Assembly (NCBI GenBank): GCA_963836015.1
Contig: CAWIIF010000003.1
Coordinates: 62,001-126,000 of the forward strand
Origin: CAWCDJ01 sp963836015
GTDB lineage: Bacteria; Acidobacteriota; Terriglobia; Bryobacterales; Bryobacteraceae
Direction of reading: 5' to 3'
DNA: 64,000 bases
In this document: positions 16,787-29,022 of the stretch, piece after piece
Numbering within the stretch: position 1 is the stretch's first letter
Layout: each line of letters begins with the position of its first letter
Notes under the pieces: generated by a model
Seen by the model: only the letters and a program-made list of their open reading frames with translations
Database searches by the model: none
Told to the model about the DNA's origin: nothing
Translations under genes and position numbers: made by a program

Positions 16787-18523
16787 CTATTCCCATTCGA
16801 TGGTCGCGGGCGGTTTGTGCGTGAGGTCGTAGAACACGCCCGCAATGCCATCCAGCGCGAGTAACTCGGAACAGATCCGGGCGCGCAGCGACTCCTCCAT
16901 CTCCACCGACTGCGCGGTCATGCCGTCCACCGAATCGACGGGGCGCAGGACCACCGATTCCGGGGCGGCCGCGGTGCCCAGCGGAATGAGAATCACCGGA
17001 AACTGCCAGATGCGACGGTCGAAGTCGGCCTCATGCGAGAGGCGCCGTACGATGGCATCGGCGCGGCGCAGCAGCTCGATCCTTCGCGGGGTCAGGCCAC
17101 AGGCACGCACCTGCATTTGGGGAAGAGGCTCTTTCAAGCCGATCGCCGTGACCACGCGATTCACTCCCGACAGACGGTTGATGAGCGCCGTGGCCCGGGC
17201 ATGGTCCAGCGAATCGATGGCCAGCACCGGCGCGTAGGTCCGCGCATCGCCCTGCACCCCGACCGAATTGACCGGCAGGATGTAGCCATCCTCCGTGGCG
17301 CGTACCGGAGCGTCGAACTCCGAGCACAGGCAGCGGATGGCGAGGCCGGGGCCGGGGAACGGATGGCGGTCGAGCAGCTCCGCGGGCAGCTCCAGCTCGC
17401 GGCCCACTTCGCGGACCTCATCCTTGTAGAACGATTTGAGCGGCTCGACGATCCGCCCGCGCTCGATCAGCTTCTGGATCCCGGCGACGCGGTTGTGGTG
17501 CGTCTTGATGACCGCGGCCTTGGAGGTGCCGCCCGATTCGATCGTATCGGGATAGATGGTGCCTTGACCGAGGATCCAATGCTCGTCGAGCAGGTGGCGG
17601 GATTCGACGATGCGCTCCTGCACCCGCACGAATTCCTCGCCGATGATGTGGCGCTTCTGCTCCGGGTCGGTGACACCGGCGAGCGCGCCCAGGAACTGAT
17701 CCTCGGCGTGCTCCACGGAGATGCCGGGCAGGCGCCGCACGAAATCGGTCTCACCTTCGCGCATGAGCCCGGTATCCACGTAGACGCCGCGCACGCGGCC
17801 GGCGCCCAGGGCGCGTGTGCACAGCGCGAAGGCCACGCTCGAATCCACGCCGCCGCTCACGAAGAAAAAGACGTTGCGGCTGCCCGCGGAGTCGCGGATC
17901 TCCTGTTCGATGAGCGGCGCGCGGTGCCGCGCATCCCAGTCTTTCACGCAGCCGCAGACGCCGAACACGAAATTCGCCAGGTACTCGAGCCCGCGCGAAG
18001 TGTGCACGACCTCGGGGTGAAACTGCAGGCCGTAGAGCTTCTTCGCGGAGTTCGCGATGGCGGCCACCGCGCAAGTGTCGGTGCGTCCCACCACGGTGAA
18101 GCCTTCGGGCAGCCGCCCTACCACGTCGCGATGGCTCATCCAGATCTGCTGCGGCCCGGCCAGGCCGGCGAACATGGGGTCGGAGTCGTCGAACAGGTCG
18201 AGCGCGGCGGAGCCGTATTCGCCCTTGTCGCCCTTGCGAACCTCGCCGCCCAGCAGGTAGGCCATCAACTGCTGTCCGTAGCAGATGCCCAGCACCGGCT
18301 GTCCGGTCGCGAAGAGCGCGGGATCCACGGTCGGGCTGCCCTGGTCGTAGACGCTGCTCGGCCCGCCCGAAATGATGATGCCCTTCGCGCCAGCCAGATC
18401 AGCCGCGCGGGTCTCGCTGGCGCGCACCTCGGCATACACTCCGAGGTCGCGGACTTTGCGGGCCTCGAGATGGCAGTACTGTCCCCCCGCATCGAGGACG
18501 ATGATTTGCGGATCTGGATTCAA
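16787..18523 (-). CDS. guaA: GMP synthase (glutamine-hydrolysing)
   Basis: The enzyme converts XMP to GMP using ATP and glutamine. The 578-residue chain has an N-terminal class I amidotransferase with catalytic Cys81 in GICYGQQL and the His-Glu pair in LQFHPEV. The ATP-pyrophosphatase loop SGGVDSS lies at 223-229, followed by the GMP synthase dimerisation domain ending in the hallmark PATIEWE. It is about 50 residues longer than the E. coli enzyme, mostly in the C-terminal half. The start is a TTG; no better in-frame codon lies upstream. Its stop lies 3 bp from the stop of the convergent secreted-protein gene. Confidence 0.96.
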   Translation of the reverse strand: MNPDPQIIVLDAGGQYCHLEARKVRDLGVYAEVRASETRAADLAGAKGIIISGGPSSVYDQGSPTVDPALFATGQPVLGICYGQQLMAYLLGGEVRKGDKGEYGSAALDLFDDSDPMFAGLAGPQQIWMSHRDVVGRLPEGFTVVGRTDTCAVAAIANSAKKLYGLQFHPEVVHTSRGLEYLANFVFGVCGCVKDWDARHRAPLIEQEIRDSAGSRNVFFFVSGGVDSSVAFALCTRALGAGRVRGVYVDTGLMREGETDFVRRLPGISVEHAEDQFLGALAGVTDPEQKRHIIGEEFVRVQERIVESRHLLDEHWILGQGTIYPDTIESGGTSKAAVIKTHHNRVAGIQKLIERGRIVEPLKSFYKDEVREVGRELELPAELLDRHPFPGPGLAIRCLCSEFDAPVRATEDGYILPVNSVGVQGDARTYAPVLAIDSLDHARATALINRLSGVNRVVTAIGLKEPLPQMQVRACGLTPRRIELLRRADAIVRRLSHEADFDRRIWQFPVILIPLGTAAAPESVVLRPVDSVDGMTAQSVEMEESLRARICSELLALDGIAGVFYDLTHKPPATIEWE

Positions 18524-18547
18524 GTATCGATGGTAGCAGGAGCGCGA

Positions 18548-20173
18548 TTAGCGGTGCGCCACGCCGGGACGCGGCTGCAATCCGTTCATCCGCTCGACGA
18601 TCACCTTACGTGCGGTCTGCGCCAGGGCCTCGGCGCGCGGCATGGCCTCGACGGCTTTTGCCACTTCCGGATCGGTGTTGGCGAACATCTGGTTGCTCTC
18701 GTCCTCGCCGAACGCGTAAATGTACATCTCCCGCGCCAGGTAGCGGCGGATCCAGGCATGGTCTTTCGTGAAATCGGCTTCCGTGAACTTGGCGCCGCGT
18801 TTCAGCAGGTAATCGTGCAGGTCTTCGACGACGCTGGCATCCGGCATCCAGCCTTTGGGCAAGTTGGTCGAAGAGTGCTTGGCGAAGTAGTCCCGCGTAA
18901 AGCTGAACAGAGCGCCGCGCAGCAGCTCGCCCTCCAGGATGTCGAGCTTCGGCTCCACGAATTTTTCATCCGGAGTGATGCCACCGCCGCCGTATACGGT
19001 GCGGCCGCTGTCGGTCATCTTTACGTCGAGCGGGTTGCGGGCGTTGTCGTCCTTGTGAAAGTAGTAATCGTAGAACGATTTATTGGTGTAGTCGCGCTGG
19101 ATCAACCGGCCGCTCGGCGTATAGAAGTGGGCCGTGGTCAAGGCCAGGCCGGTCCGCTCATACAGCGGATAGACTGTTTGCACCAAGCCTTTGCCGAAGG
19201 TGGTTTCTCCGAGGATCAAGGCGCGGTCATGGTCCTGCAGGGCGCCCGAAACGATCTCGGCGGCGGATGCCGTGTAGCGATCGACGAGAACTACGATCGG
19301 ATAGTTGCGGCCGTGATTCCCGTTATAGGCCACATACGACTTTTCGGGTGAAGAGCGGCCATGGTGGGACACGATCAACTGCCCCTTTTGCAGGAAATGG
19401 TCGGCCACGGCCACGCCGGAATTCAGCAGGCCACCCGGATTCTGCCGGAGATCCAGAACCAGTCCCTTGATATTGCTCTCGCCCAGCCGCCTGAGGTTGT
19501 CCTCGAGTTCGTGAGGGGTGCCTTCGGCGAAGCTCTCGATCTTGATGTACGCAATTCCCGGCTCTACCCAGAACCCGTCCGGAACGCTCTTCCGGCTGAT
19601 CTCGTCGCGGACCACCGTGATTTCCGGATTTTCGCTCGAACCTTCGCGCGAGATCTTAATCTTCACCGGGGTGCCGCGCGCCCCTTTCAGCAGATCGGCC
19701 ACTTCGGTGACGTTGAGGCCGTCGGTGGACTTCCCGTCCACCGCCAGGATGATATCGCCGGGACGCAATCCGGCCTTATAAGCCGGCGAGCCGGGGAACG
19801 GCGCAATCACGACCGTCTTGCCGCTGCGCTGCGCAACGTGCATGCCGACTCCGAAATACGTGCCGGTCTGTTCTTCCCGCAGCGCCCGGTACTCTTTGGG
19901 GTCGAAGAAATTCGAGTGCGGGTCGAGGGTCCGGAGCATGCCCGGGATCGCGCCCTTGTAGATGGCCTTGTCCGGATCGGGCTTTTCCGCGGCGTTCTCC
20001 TCCACCAGGGCGTAGACCTTCGTGAAGGTGGCTACGTTCCGGCCCACCGAGATTTCCCCGTCCGGCGAGGCGGCATTGGCTACCGGGATGCGGGTGCCGA
20101 AGAAACCTCCGAAAACGGAACAGACCACGATAATTAGTGGTAACAGGAATGGATACAGCTTCTTACGGGCCAT
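18548..20173 (-). CDS. ctpA: S41-family C-terminal processing peptidase
   Basis: The 541-residue protein has an N-terminal membrane anchor (KKLYPFLLPLIIVVCSVFGG), a PDZ domain (about 105-185, GVGMHVAQRSGKT and AGLRPGDIILAVDGKSTDG), and the S41 protease core. The serine/lysine dyad is Ser303 in VDRYTASAAEIVSG and Lys328 in TTFGKGLVQ, with the 25-residue spacing known from E. coli Tsp. Such proteases trim exported proteins in the periplasm. The ATG at 20173 is preferred because a TATACT -10 box lies 24-30 bp upstream, leaving the earlier in-frame TTG outside the transcript. Confidence 0.92.
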   Translation of the reverse strand: MARKKLYPFLLPLIIVVCSVFGGFFGTRIPVANAASPDGEISVGRNVATFTKVYALVEENAAEKPDPDKAIYKGAIPGMLRTLDPHSNFFDPKEYRALREEQTGTYFGVGMHVAQRSGKTVVIAPFPGSPAYKAGLRPGDIILAVDGKSTDGLNVTEVADLLKGARGTPVKIKISREGSSENPEITVVRDEISRKSVPDGFWVEPGIAYIKIESFAEGTPHELEDNLRRLGESNIKGLVLDLRQNPGGLLNSGVAVADHFLQKGQLIVSHHGRSSPEKSYVAYNGNHGRNYPIVVLVDRYTASAAEIVSGALQDHDRALILGETTFGKGLVQTVYPLYERTGLALTTAHFYTPSGRLIQRDYTNKSFYDYYFHKDDNARNPLDVKMTDSGRTVYGGGGITPDEKFVEPKLDILEGELLRGALFSFTRDYFAKHSSTNLPKGWMPDASVVEDLHDYLLKRGAKFTEADFTKDHAWIRRYLAREMYIYAFGEDESNQMFANTDPEVAKAVEAMPRAEALAQTARKVIVERMNGLQPRPGVAHR

Positions 20174-20197
20174 GCGGGGATCATCCTCTCGGTGCAA

Positions 20198-20203
20198 AGT
20201 ATA
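20198..20203 (-). promoter_or_regulatory. Probable -10 box for the CtpA-type protease gene
   Basis: On the minus strand the hexamer is TATACT, close to the sigma-70 consensus, giving a leader of about 18 nt before the ATG. A TTGAGC 20 bp upstream is a poor, over-spaced -35 candidate. Confidence 0.4.
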
Positions 20204-20264
20204 CCCTACCTACTACTTTAGACGCTCAACCCCCAGCCCACGCTACGGAAAAGTCGCATTCCCT

Positions 20265-20693
20265 TCACGCCTCCCCCTGGCGGGTTAAGGGAATCTCGCG
20301 GTGGACCGCGTCGAGCACTCCATTGATGAATTGTACGGATTCTTCGTTCGAGAAGCGGCGCGCCAGCTCCAGGGCTTCGTCGATCGCCACCGCCGCGGGC
20401 GTGCCCACGTGCTGCATCTCGTATACCGCCAGCCGGAGAATGTTGCGATCCACCAGCGGCATCCGTTCCATGCGCCAATGTTCGGCGTGTTTCGCTATCT
20501 GTTCGTCCACCTGGGCGACGTGCTCCACGGTGCCCCGGACGAGGTTGTCGACGAACGCATCGCGCTCCGGCCGTTCTTCGGAGTAAAGGGTTTCGTAATA
20601 AGCGCTTAGCGCATCTTCAACGGGCTGCCTGCGGGCATCCCAGAGAAACAGGATCTGAAGGGCGCGCTGCCGTGATCTGCGGCGTGAGGGCAT
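20265..20693 (-). CDS. nusB: Transcription antitermination factor NusB
   Basis: The 142-residue all-helical RNA-binding protein contains RRRSRQRALQILFLWDARRQ at the N-terminus, MPLVDRNILRLAVYEM in the middle and VAIDEALELARRFSNEESVQ with FINGVLDAV at the end, all standard NusB blocks. With NusE (S10) it binds boxA RNA and supports rRNA antitermination. Its ATG overlaps the ribH stop as TGATG, indicating coupled translation. The ribH-nusB pairing is widespread in bacteria. Confidence 0.96.
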   Translation of the reverse strand: MPSRRRSRQRALQILFLWDARRQPVEDALSAYYETLYSEERPERDAFVDNLVRGTVEHVAQVDEQIAKHAEHWRMERMPLVDRNILRLAVYEMQHVGTPAAVAIDEALELARRFSNEESVQFINGVLDAVHREIPLTRQGEA

Positions 20694-21169
20694 CAGGTAG
20701 CCTGCCGGAGCGTGCGCAGCAAATTGGCCATCTCGACGGCGGTCATGGCGGCATCGAACCCTTTATTGCCGCCCTTAGTGCCGGCCCGGTCGATGGCCTG
20801 CTCCAACGTATTGGTAGTGAGCACGCCGAAGGCCACTGGAACGCCGCTCTCGGCAGCGACGTGCGCAATGCCTTTGGCGGCCTCGCCGGCCACGTAATCG
20901 AAATGCGGGGTATCGCCGCGAATTACAGCGCTGAGGCAGATCACGGCATCATAGCGGTGTTGGTGGGCCGCTTCGGCGGCCGCCAGCGGCACCTCCCAGG
21001 AGCCCGGAACCTTGATGATGTCGATCAGGTTCGGGTCGGCCCCGGTGCGCGTCAGGGCATCCATCGCGCCCGCCAGCAGCCGCTCGGTGATAAAACTATT
21101 GAACCGGCTGACTACGATCGCGAACCGCAGGCCGGCGGACGTAAGCTGGCCTTCAATCACTCTCGGCAT
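20693..21169 (-). CDS. ribH: 6,7-dimethyl-8-ribityllumazine synthase
   Basis: The 158-residue protein performs the penultimate riboflavin step, condensing 5-amino-6-ribitylaminouracil with dihydroxybutanone phosphate. Diagnostic blocks are VVSRFNSFITERLLAGAMDA, VPGSWEVPLAA, the substrate-loop AVIRGDTPHFDYV with the catalytic His, FGVLTTNTLEQAIDRAG and NKGFDAAMTAVEMANL. It lies 3 bp downstream of an enoyl-CoA hydratase and overlaps nusB by 1 bp. Confidence 0.97.
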   Translation of the reverse strand: MPRVIEGQLTSAGLRFAIVVSRFNSFITERLLAGAMDALTRTGADPNLIDIIKVPGSWEVPLAAAEAAHQHRYDAVICLSAVIRGDTPHFDYVAGEAAKGIAHVAAESGVPVAFGVLTTNTLEQAIDRAGTKGGNKGFDAAMTAVEMANLLRTLRQAT

Positions 21170-21172
21170 ATT

Positions 21173-21958
21173 TCACTTTCCCGCAAAGGCCGGGCGTCTC
21201 TTCTCGAGAAACGCGCGCGTGCCCTCGCGACGATCTTCGGTTGCCGCGCTGACTCCAAAGGCGGCGGCTTCGAACCGCAAGCCGGCATCGAGGCCGGAAT
21301 CGAGGCCCAGGTCCACGGCTTCGAGCACCAGGCCCACGGCCAGCGGCCCGTTGGCCAGCACTTTGGCCAGCCAGGCGCGGCTGTAATCCAGCAATTCGGG
21401 CTGTGGAACCACGGCGTTGACCAGCCCGATGCGATGCGCTTCGGCGGCCGTCACCGGCTCGCCCGCCAGCAGCAACTCGAGGGCGCGGCCCCGGCCCACC
21501 AGCCGCGGCAGCCGCTGGGTGCCGCCATAGCCGGGGATGATCCCCAGCTTCACTTCGGGCTGGCCCAGCCGGGCGTTTTCCGAGGCGAAGCGGACGGCGC
21601 AAGCCATCGCCAGTTCCAGCCCGCCGCCCAGGGCAAATCCGTTCACCGCGGCCACGGTGGGCTTTCCGCACGTTTCGAGAGTGCGGAAGACCGCCTGTCC
21701 GCGCGCCGCATACGCGCGCGCCTCGTAGGGCGAGAGCAGGGCCAGTTCGCTGATGTCGGCCCCAGCGACGAAGGCCTTTTCGCCGGCCCCGGTCAGAATG
21801 GCCGCGCGGATTGCGGCGTCACCGGCGATCCGCTCGAAGGCGTCCTTCAATTCCAGAACGACCGCCCCGGAAAGCGCGTTCAGCTTCTCGGGCCGGTTGA
21901 CTGTCACGAGCGCAATCCCGTGTTCGTCCAATGCAAACAGGATGTGCTGGTACGACAT
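21173..21958 (-). CDS. Enoyl-CoA hydratase/isomerase family protein
   Basis: The 261-residue crotonase-fold protein has the oxyanion-hole segments AFVAGADISEL and NGFALGGGLELAMAC, and both catalytic glutamates, Glu115 and Glu135 (GQPEVKLGIIPGYGGTQRL), spaced 20 residues apart as in rat enoyl-CoA hydratase. It therefore most likely hydrates trans-2-enoyl-CoA in beta-oxidation or amino-acid breakdown. It heads the run ech-ribH-nusB and is divergent from lepA with a 59-bp gap. Confidence 0.93.
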   Translation of the reverse strand: MSYQHILFALDEHGIALVTVNRPEKLNALSGAVVLELKDAFERIAGDAAIRAAILTGAGEKAFVAGADISELALLSPYEARAYAARGQAVFRTLETCGKPTVAAVNGFALGGGLELAMACAVRFASENARLGQPEVKLGIIPGYGGTQRLPRLVGRGRALELLLAGEPVTAAEAHRIGLVNAVVPQPELLDYSRAWLAKVLANGPLAVGLVLEAVDLGLDSGLDAGLRFEAAAFGVSAATEDRREGTRAFLEKRRPAFAGK

Positions 21959-21985
21959 TATGGATCAGTTTAACACCCGGGCATA

Positions 21986-21994
21986 TGGGATAAT
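21986..21994 (+). promoter_or_regulatory. Candidate extended -10 promoter for lepA
   Basis: TGG followed by GATAAT matches an extended -10 element, 23 bp before the lepA ATG. A TTAACA lies 13 bp upstream, too close to act as a normal -35, which fits an extended -10 promoter. Confidence 0.4.
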
Positions 21995-22017
21995 GAGAAG
22001 ACCGTTCCCCACGCCCC

Positions 22018-23832
<1,815 letters not shown>

Positions 23833-23837
23833 GGTGC

Positions 23838-24404
23838 TTAGCTGGGCACGAAGCCGATGCGGGACTTTCGTCGGCGCGGTTGTTGCAGCTGCCGGAGTTG
23901 CTTGGCAACACTCTTCCCGAGATTCTCGATATCGTTTACCACAATCGAGAGAAGCGCAGCGTGATCTTTCTGCGAGACCTCCAGACGCTCGATCTTGCGG
24001 GCAAGCTCTCTGTGGCTGACGAGCATCTCGCGGAGGCGGACGAATGCTCGCATGATCACAATGTTCATCTGGACCGCGCGTTCGCTGCGAAGAACCGAAG
24101 AAAGCATCGCGACCCCGAGTTCCGTGAAGGCGTAGGGAAAGTATCGCCGGCCTCCCCAACTTGAGATTCCAGATTGGAACCTCAAGTTCTCGAACTCGTC
24201 GCTCGTGAGCTGGAACATGAAGTCTTCGGGAAACCTCTGGCGGTTTCGACTGACCGCCTTATTGAGAGCGCCAGTGGTGACCTGGTAGAGCTCGGCCAGG
24301 TCGGCATCCAACATGACCTTCTGGCCGCGGATGAGATAGATTCTGCGTTCGACCAACGCTACGGGTGCGGGTAACTGCTCGGTGCGGGCGGGATGATTCG
24401 CCAT
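23838..24404 (-). CDS. ORF6N-domain DNA-binding protein
   Basis: The 188-residue protein carries the ORF6N/KilA-N related domain at about residues 15-105: RRIYLIRGQKVMLDADLAEL, YQVTTGALNKAVSRNRQRFP, FMFQLTSDEFENLRFQS and PYAFTELGVAMLSSVL. The second half is a probable coiled coil (REMLVSHRELARKIERLE) with a basic tail. ORF6N proteins occur in phages and as solitary bacterial genes. Here there is no other phage gene nearby, and it sits 5 bp from the convergent lepA stop. The function is unknown; DNA binding is inferred from the domain. Confidence 0.85.
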   Translation of the reverse strand: MANHPARTEQLPAPVALVERRIYLIRGQKVMLDADLAELYQVTTGALNKAVSRNRQRFPEDFMFQLTSDEFENLRFQSGISSWGGRRYFPYAFTELGVAMLSSVLRSERAVQMNIVIMRAFVRLREMLVSHRELARKIERLEVSQKDHAALLSIVVNDIENLGKSVAKQLRQLQQPRRRKSRIGFVPS

Positions 24405-24438
24405 GTGTCGATCCGTTGAGGCACCAGGATAGCAGCAA

Positions 24439-26937
<2,499 letters not shown>

Positions 26938-27003
26938 GGAGGGTTCTTCTTTCAGGGTATCAGAGCCGCTCCACTCGGTTGGCGAAGCGGTAAAGTGGAT
27001 CTG

Positions 27004-28956
27004 ATGCGGCTATTGATCCTTTTTTCTATCGGATTGCTGGCGTTTGCCCAGAACCCCAACGAGGTACGGTCGCCGGACGGCAACATCGTCCTCGCTTTTT
27101 CCACCGATGGCGGGCAGCTTGCCTACACGGTGTCCTTTCGCGGCAAGCCGGTGATGGACCGTTCCGCCCTGGGCCTCGAAATCCAGGACCAGCCGGTGCT
27201 CGGCCCCAACGTCCGCATTCTCGGCCAGCACGCCAGCTCGATCGACGAGACCTACTCCATGCCGCACGGCAAGGCGAACCCTATCCACAACGTCGCCCGC
27301 GCGCTTTCGATCGATGTCGAAGAGTCGCGCCCGCCCTTGCGCAAGCTCACGATCGAGGCGCGCGCCTACAATGATGGCATTGCGTTCCGCTATGTGATCC
27401 CCAGCCAGCCGCTGATTACGGAACTGCGCCTGGTCAACGAGCTCACGGAGTTCAATTTCGCCAAGGACGCCACCACGTATCCGCTCCTGCTGCGGAACTT
27501 CCGCACTTCCTACGAGGACAACTATCACATTCTGCCGTTGAGCGCGCTGCAGCCGGAATCGCTGGCGGCGCTGCCGTTCACGGCGGAAGTGCCGGGTACG
27601 GCCTGGGTGGCCATCACCGAAGCCGACATCGATAACTACGCCGGCATGTATCTGCAGCACAACGGACGCAACGCGCGGTCGATGTTCGCCAAACTCGCGC
27701 CGTCGGCCGACGAACCGGGGATCTCCGTCCGCAGGGCCACGCCGGTCGAAGCGCCGTGGCGCGTCATCCTGATCGGCGCCCAGCCCGGACGGCTGGTGGA
27801 ATCGACCATGATCACCAGCCTCAACCCGCCCTCGGCCATCGCCGATACTTCCTGGATCAAGCCCGGCAAGACTTCGTGGGATTGGTGGAGCGGCAGCTAC
27901 GCCTCCGGGGTGAATTTCCAGCCCGGCATGAACACTGCCACCATGGAGCACTACATCGACTTCTCCGCGCAGGCGGGAATGCCTTACATGCTGATCGACG
28001 CGGGCTGGGCCACGCGCGGCACCGGCCCTAACGATTCCGGCGGCGACCTCATGCACCCCCAGCCGAACATCGACATGCCCGGCATCCTGGCCCACGCCAA
28101 GGAGAAAAATGTGCGCGTCTGGCTCTGGGCACACTGGACCGATATCTCGCGCCAGATGGACGAAGCATTTCCACTGTTCGAGAAATGGGGCATCGCCGGC
28201 GTGAAGATCGACTTCATGGATCGCGACGACCAGTGGATGGTGAACTTCTACCGGCGGGTGCTGCAGAAGGCCGCCGCGCATCACCTGATGATCGACTTCC
28301 ACGGCGCATTCAAGCCGGATGGCATCGAGCGCACCTGGCCCAACCTGATGACCCGCGAAGGCGTGATGGGTGCGGAGTACAACAAGTGGAGCGCCCGAGT
28401 GACCCCCGATCACAACGTGATGCTGGCCTTCACCCGGATGGTGGCCGGCCCGATGGACTATACGCCGGGCGGGTTCAACAACGCCACCCACGACCAGTTC
28501 GAGCCGCGCAACCGGGAGCCCATGGTACAGGGCACGCGGGCGCATGCACTGGCGCTCTACGCCGTATTCGAGAGCGGCCTGCAGATGGTTTCCGACTACC
28601 CGGAGATCTACAAAGACCAGAAGGACTTCAATTTCGTGAAGGCCGCCCCGGCCACCTGGGATGAGACGCACGTGGTCGGCGGGAAGCCCGGCGACTACAT
28701 CACCGTGGCGCGGCGAAGCGGCCGCGAGTGGTTCGTCGGCAGCATCACGGGATGGCACCCGAACGAAATCGACCTGCCGCTGGAATTTCTCGGCCGTGGC
28801 GAGTTCATTGCGGACATCTATTCGGATGCTCCCGATGCCGCCGAGAACCCGAAGCACACCACCATCGAGCAGAAGCGGGTGAACGCCGCGACTTTGCTGC
28901 ACGTGAAGATGGCGCCTGGCGGCGGGCAGGCGATCCTCATCCGGCCGGTACAGTAG
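27004..28956 (+). CDS. Glycoside hydrolase family 97 (retaining type)
   Basis: The 650-residue exported enzyme has a signal peptide (MRLLILFSIGLLAFAQ), an N-terminal beta-sandwich (about 20-280, EVRSPDGNIVLAFSTDGGQL), a TIM barrel (about 290-550: SWWSG-like DWWSGSYASGVNF, PYMLIDAGWA, GVKIDFMDRDDQWMV) and a C-terminal beta domain. Asp403 in the KIDF motif occupies the nucleophile position of retaining GH97 alpha-galactosidases such as BtGH97b, whereas inverting SusB-type enzymes lack it. Glu452 and Glu458 (REGVMGAEYNKW) are candidate acid/base residues. It probably removes alpha-linked galactose or glucose from plant or microbial glycans in the periplasm. The ATG at 27004 is chosen because the signal peptide begins there. 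Confidence 0.9.
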   Translation: MRLLILFSIGLLAFAQNPNEVRSPDGNIVLAFSTDGGQLAYTVSFRGKPVMDRSALGLEIQDQPVLGPNVRILGQHASSIDETYSMPHGKANPIHNVARALSIDVEESRPPLRKLTIEARAYNDGIAFRYVIPSQPLITELRLVNELTEFNFAKDATTYPLLLRNFRTSYEDNYHILPLSALQPESLAALPFTAEVPGTAWVAITEADIDNYAGMYLQHNGRNARSMFAKLAPSADEPGISVRRATPVEAPWRVILIGAQPGRLVESTMITSLNPPSAIADTSWIKPGKTSWDWWSGSYASGVNFQPGMNTATMEHYIDFSAQAGMPYMLIDAGWATRGTGPNDSGGDLMHPQPNIDMPGILAHAKEKNVRVWLWAHWTDISRQMDEAFPLFEKWGIAGVKIDFMDRDDQWMVNFYRRVLQKAAAHHLMIDFHGAFKPDGIERTWPNLMTREGVMGAEYNKWSARVTPDHNVMLAFTRMVAGPMDYTPGGFNNATHDQFEPRNREPMVQGTRAHALALYAVFESGLQMVSDYPEIYKDQKDFNFVKAAPATWDETHVVGGKPGDYITVARRSGREWFVGSITGWHPNEIDLPLEFLGRGEFIADIYSDAPDAAENPKHTTIEQKRVNAATLLHVKMAPGGGQAILIRPVQ

Positions 28957-29022
28957 GGAGTATTAATTTCGGAGAAATGGATATAGAATACCGTTAGCAC
29001 CACCTGTGGGTGGGAGGTATCT

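Noticed and set aside
17033..19351. A 772-codon plus-strand open frame
   Set aside because: It is antisense to guaA and ctpA, both well-supported genes, and has no recognisable motif.
23838..24404. ORF6N gene as evidence of a prophage
   Set aside because: No other phage, integrase or attachment-site signal lies near it; ORF6N genes are often solitary.
27010..28902. A 630-codon minus-strand open frame
   Set aside because: Antisense to GH97, low-complexity His/Arg/Val composition.
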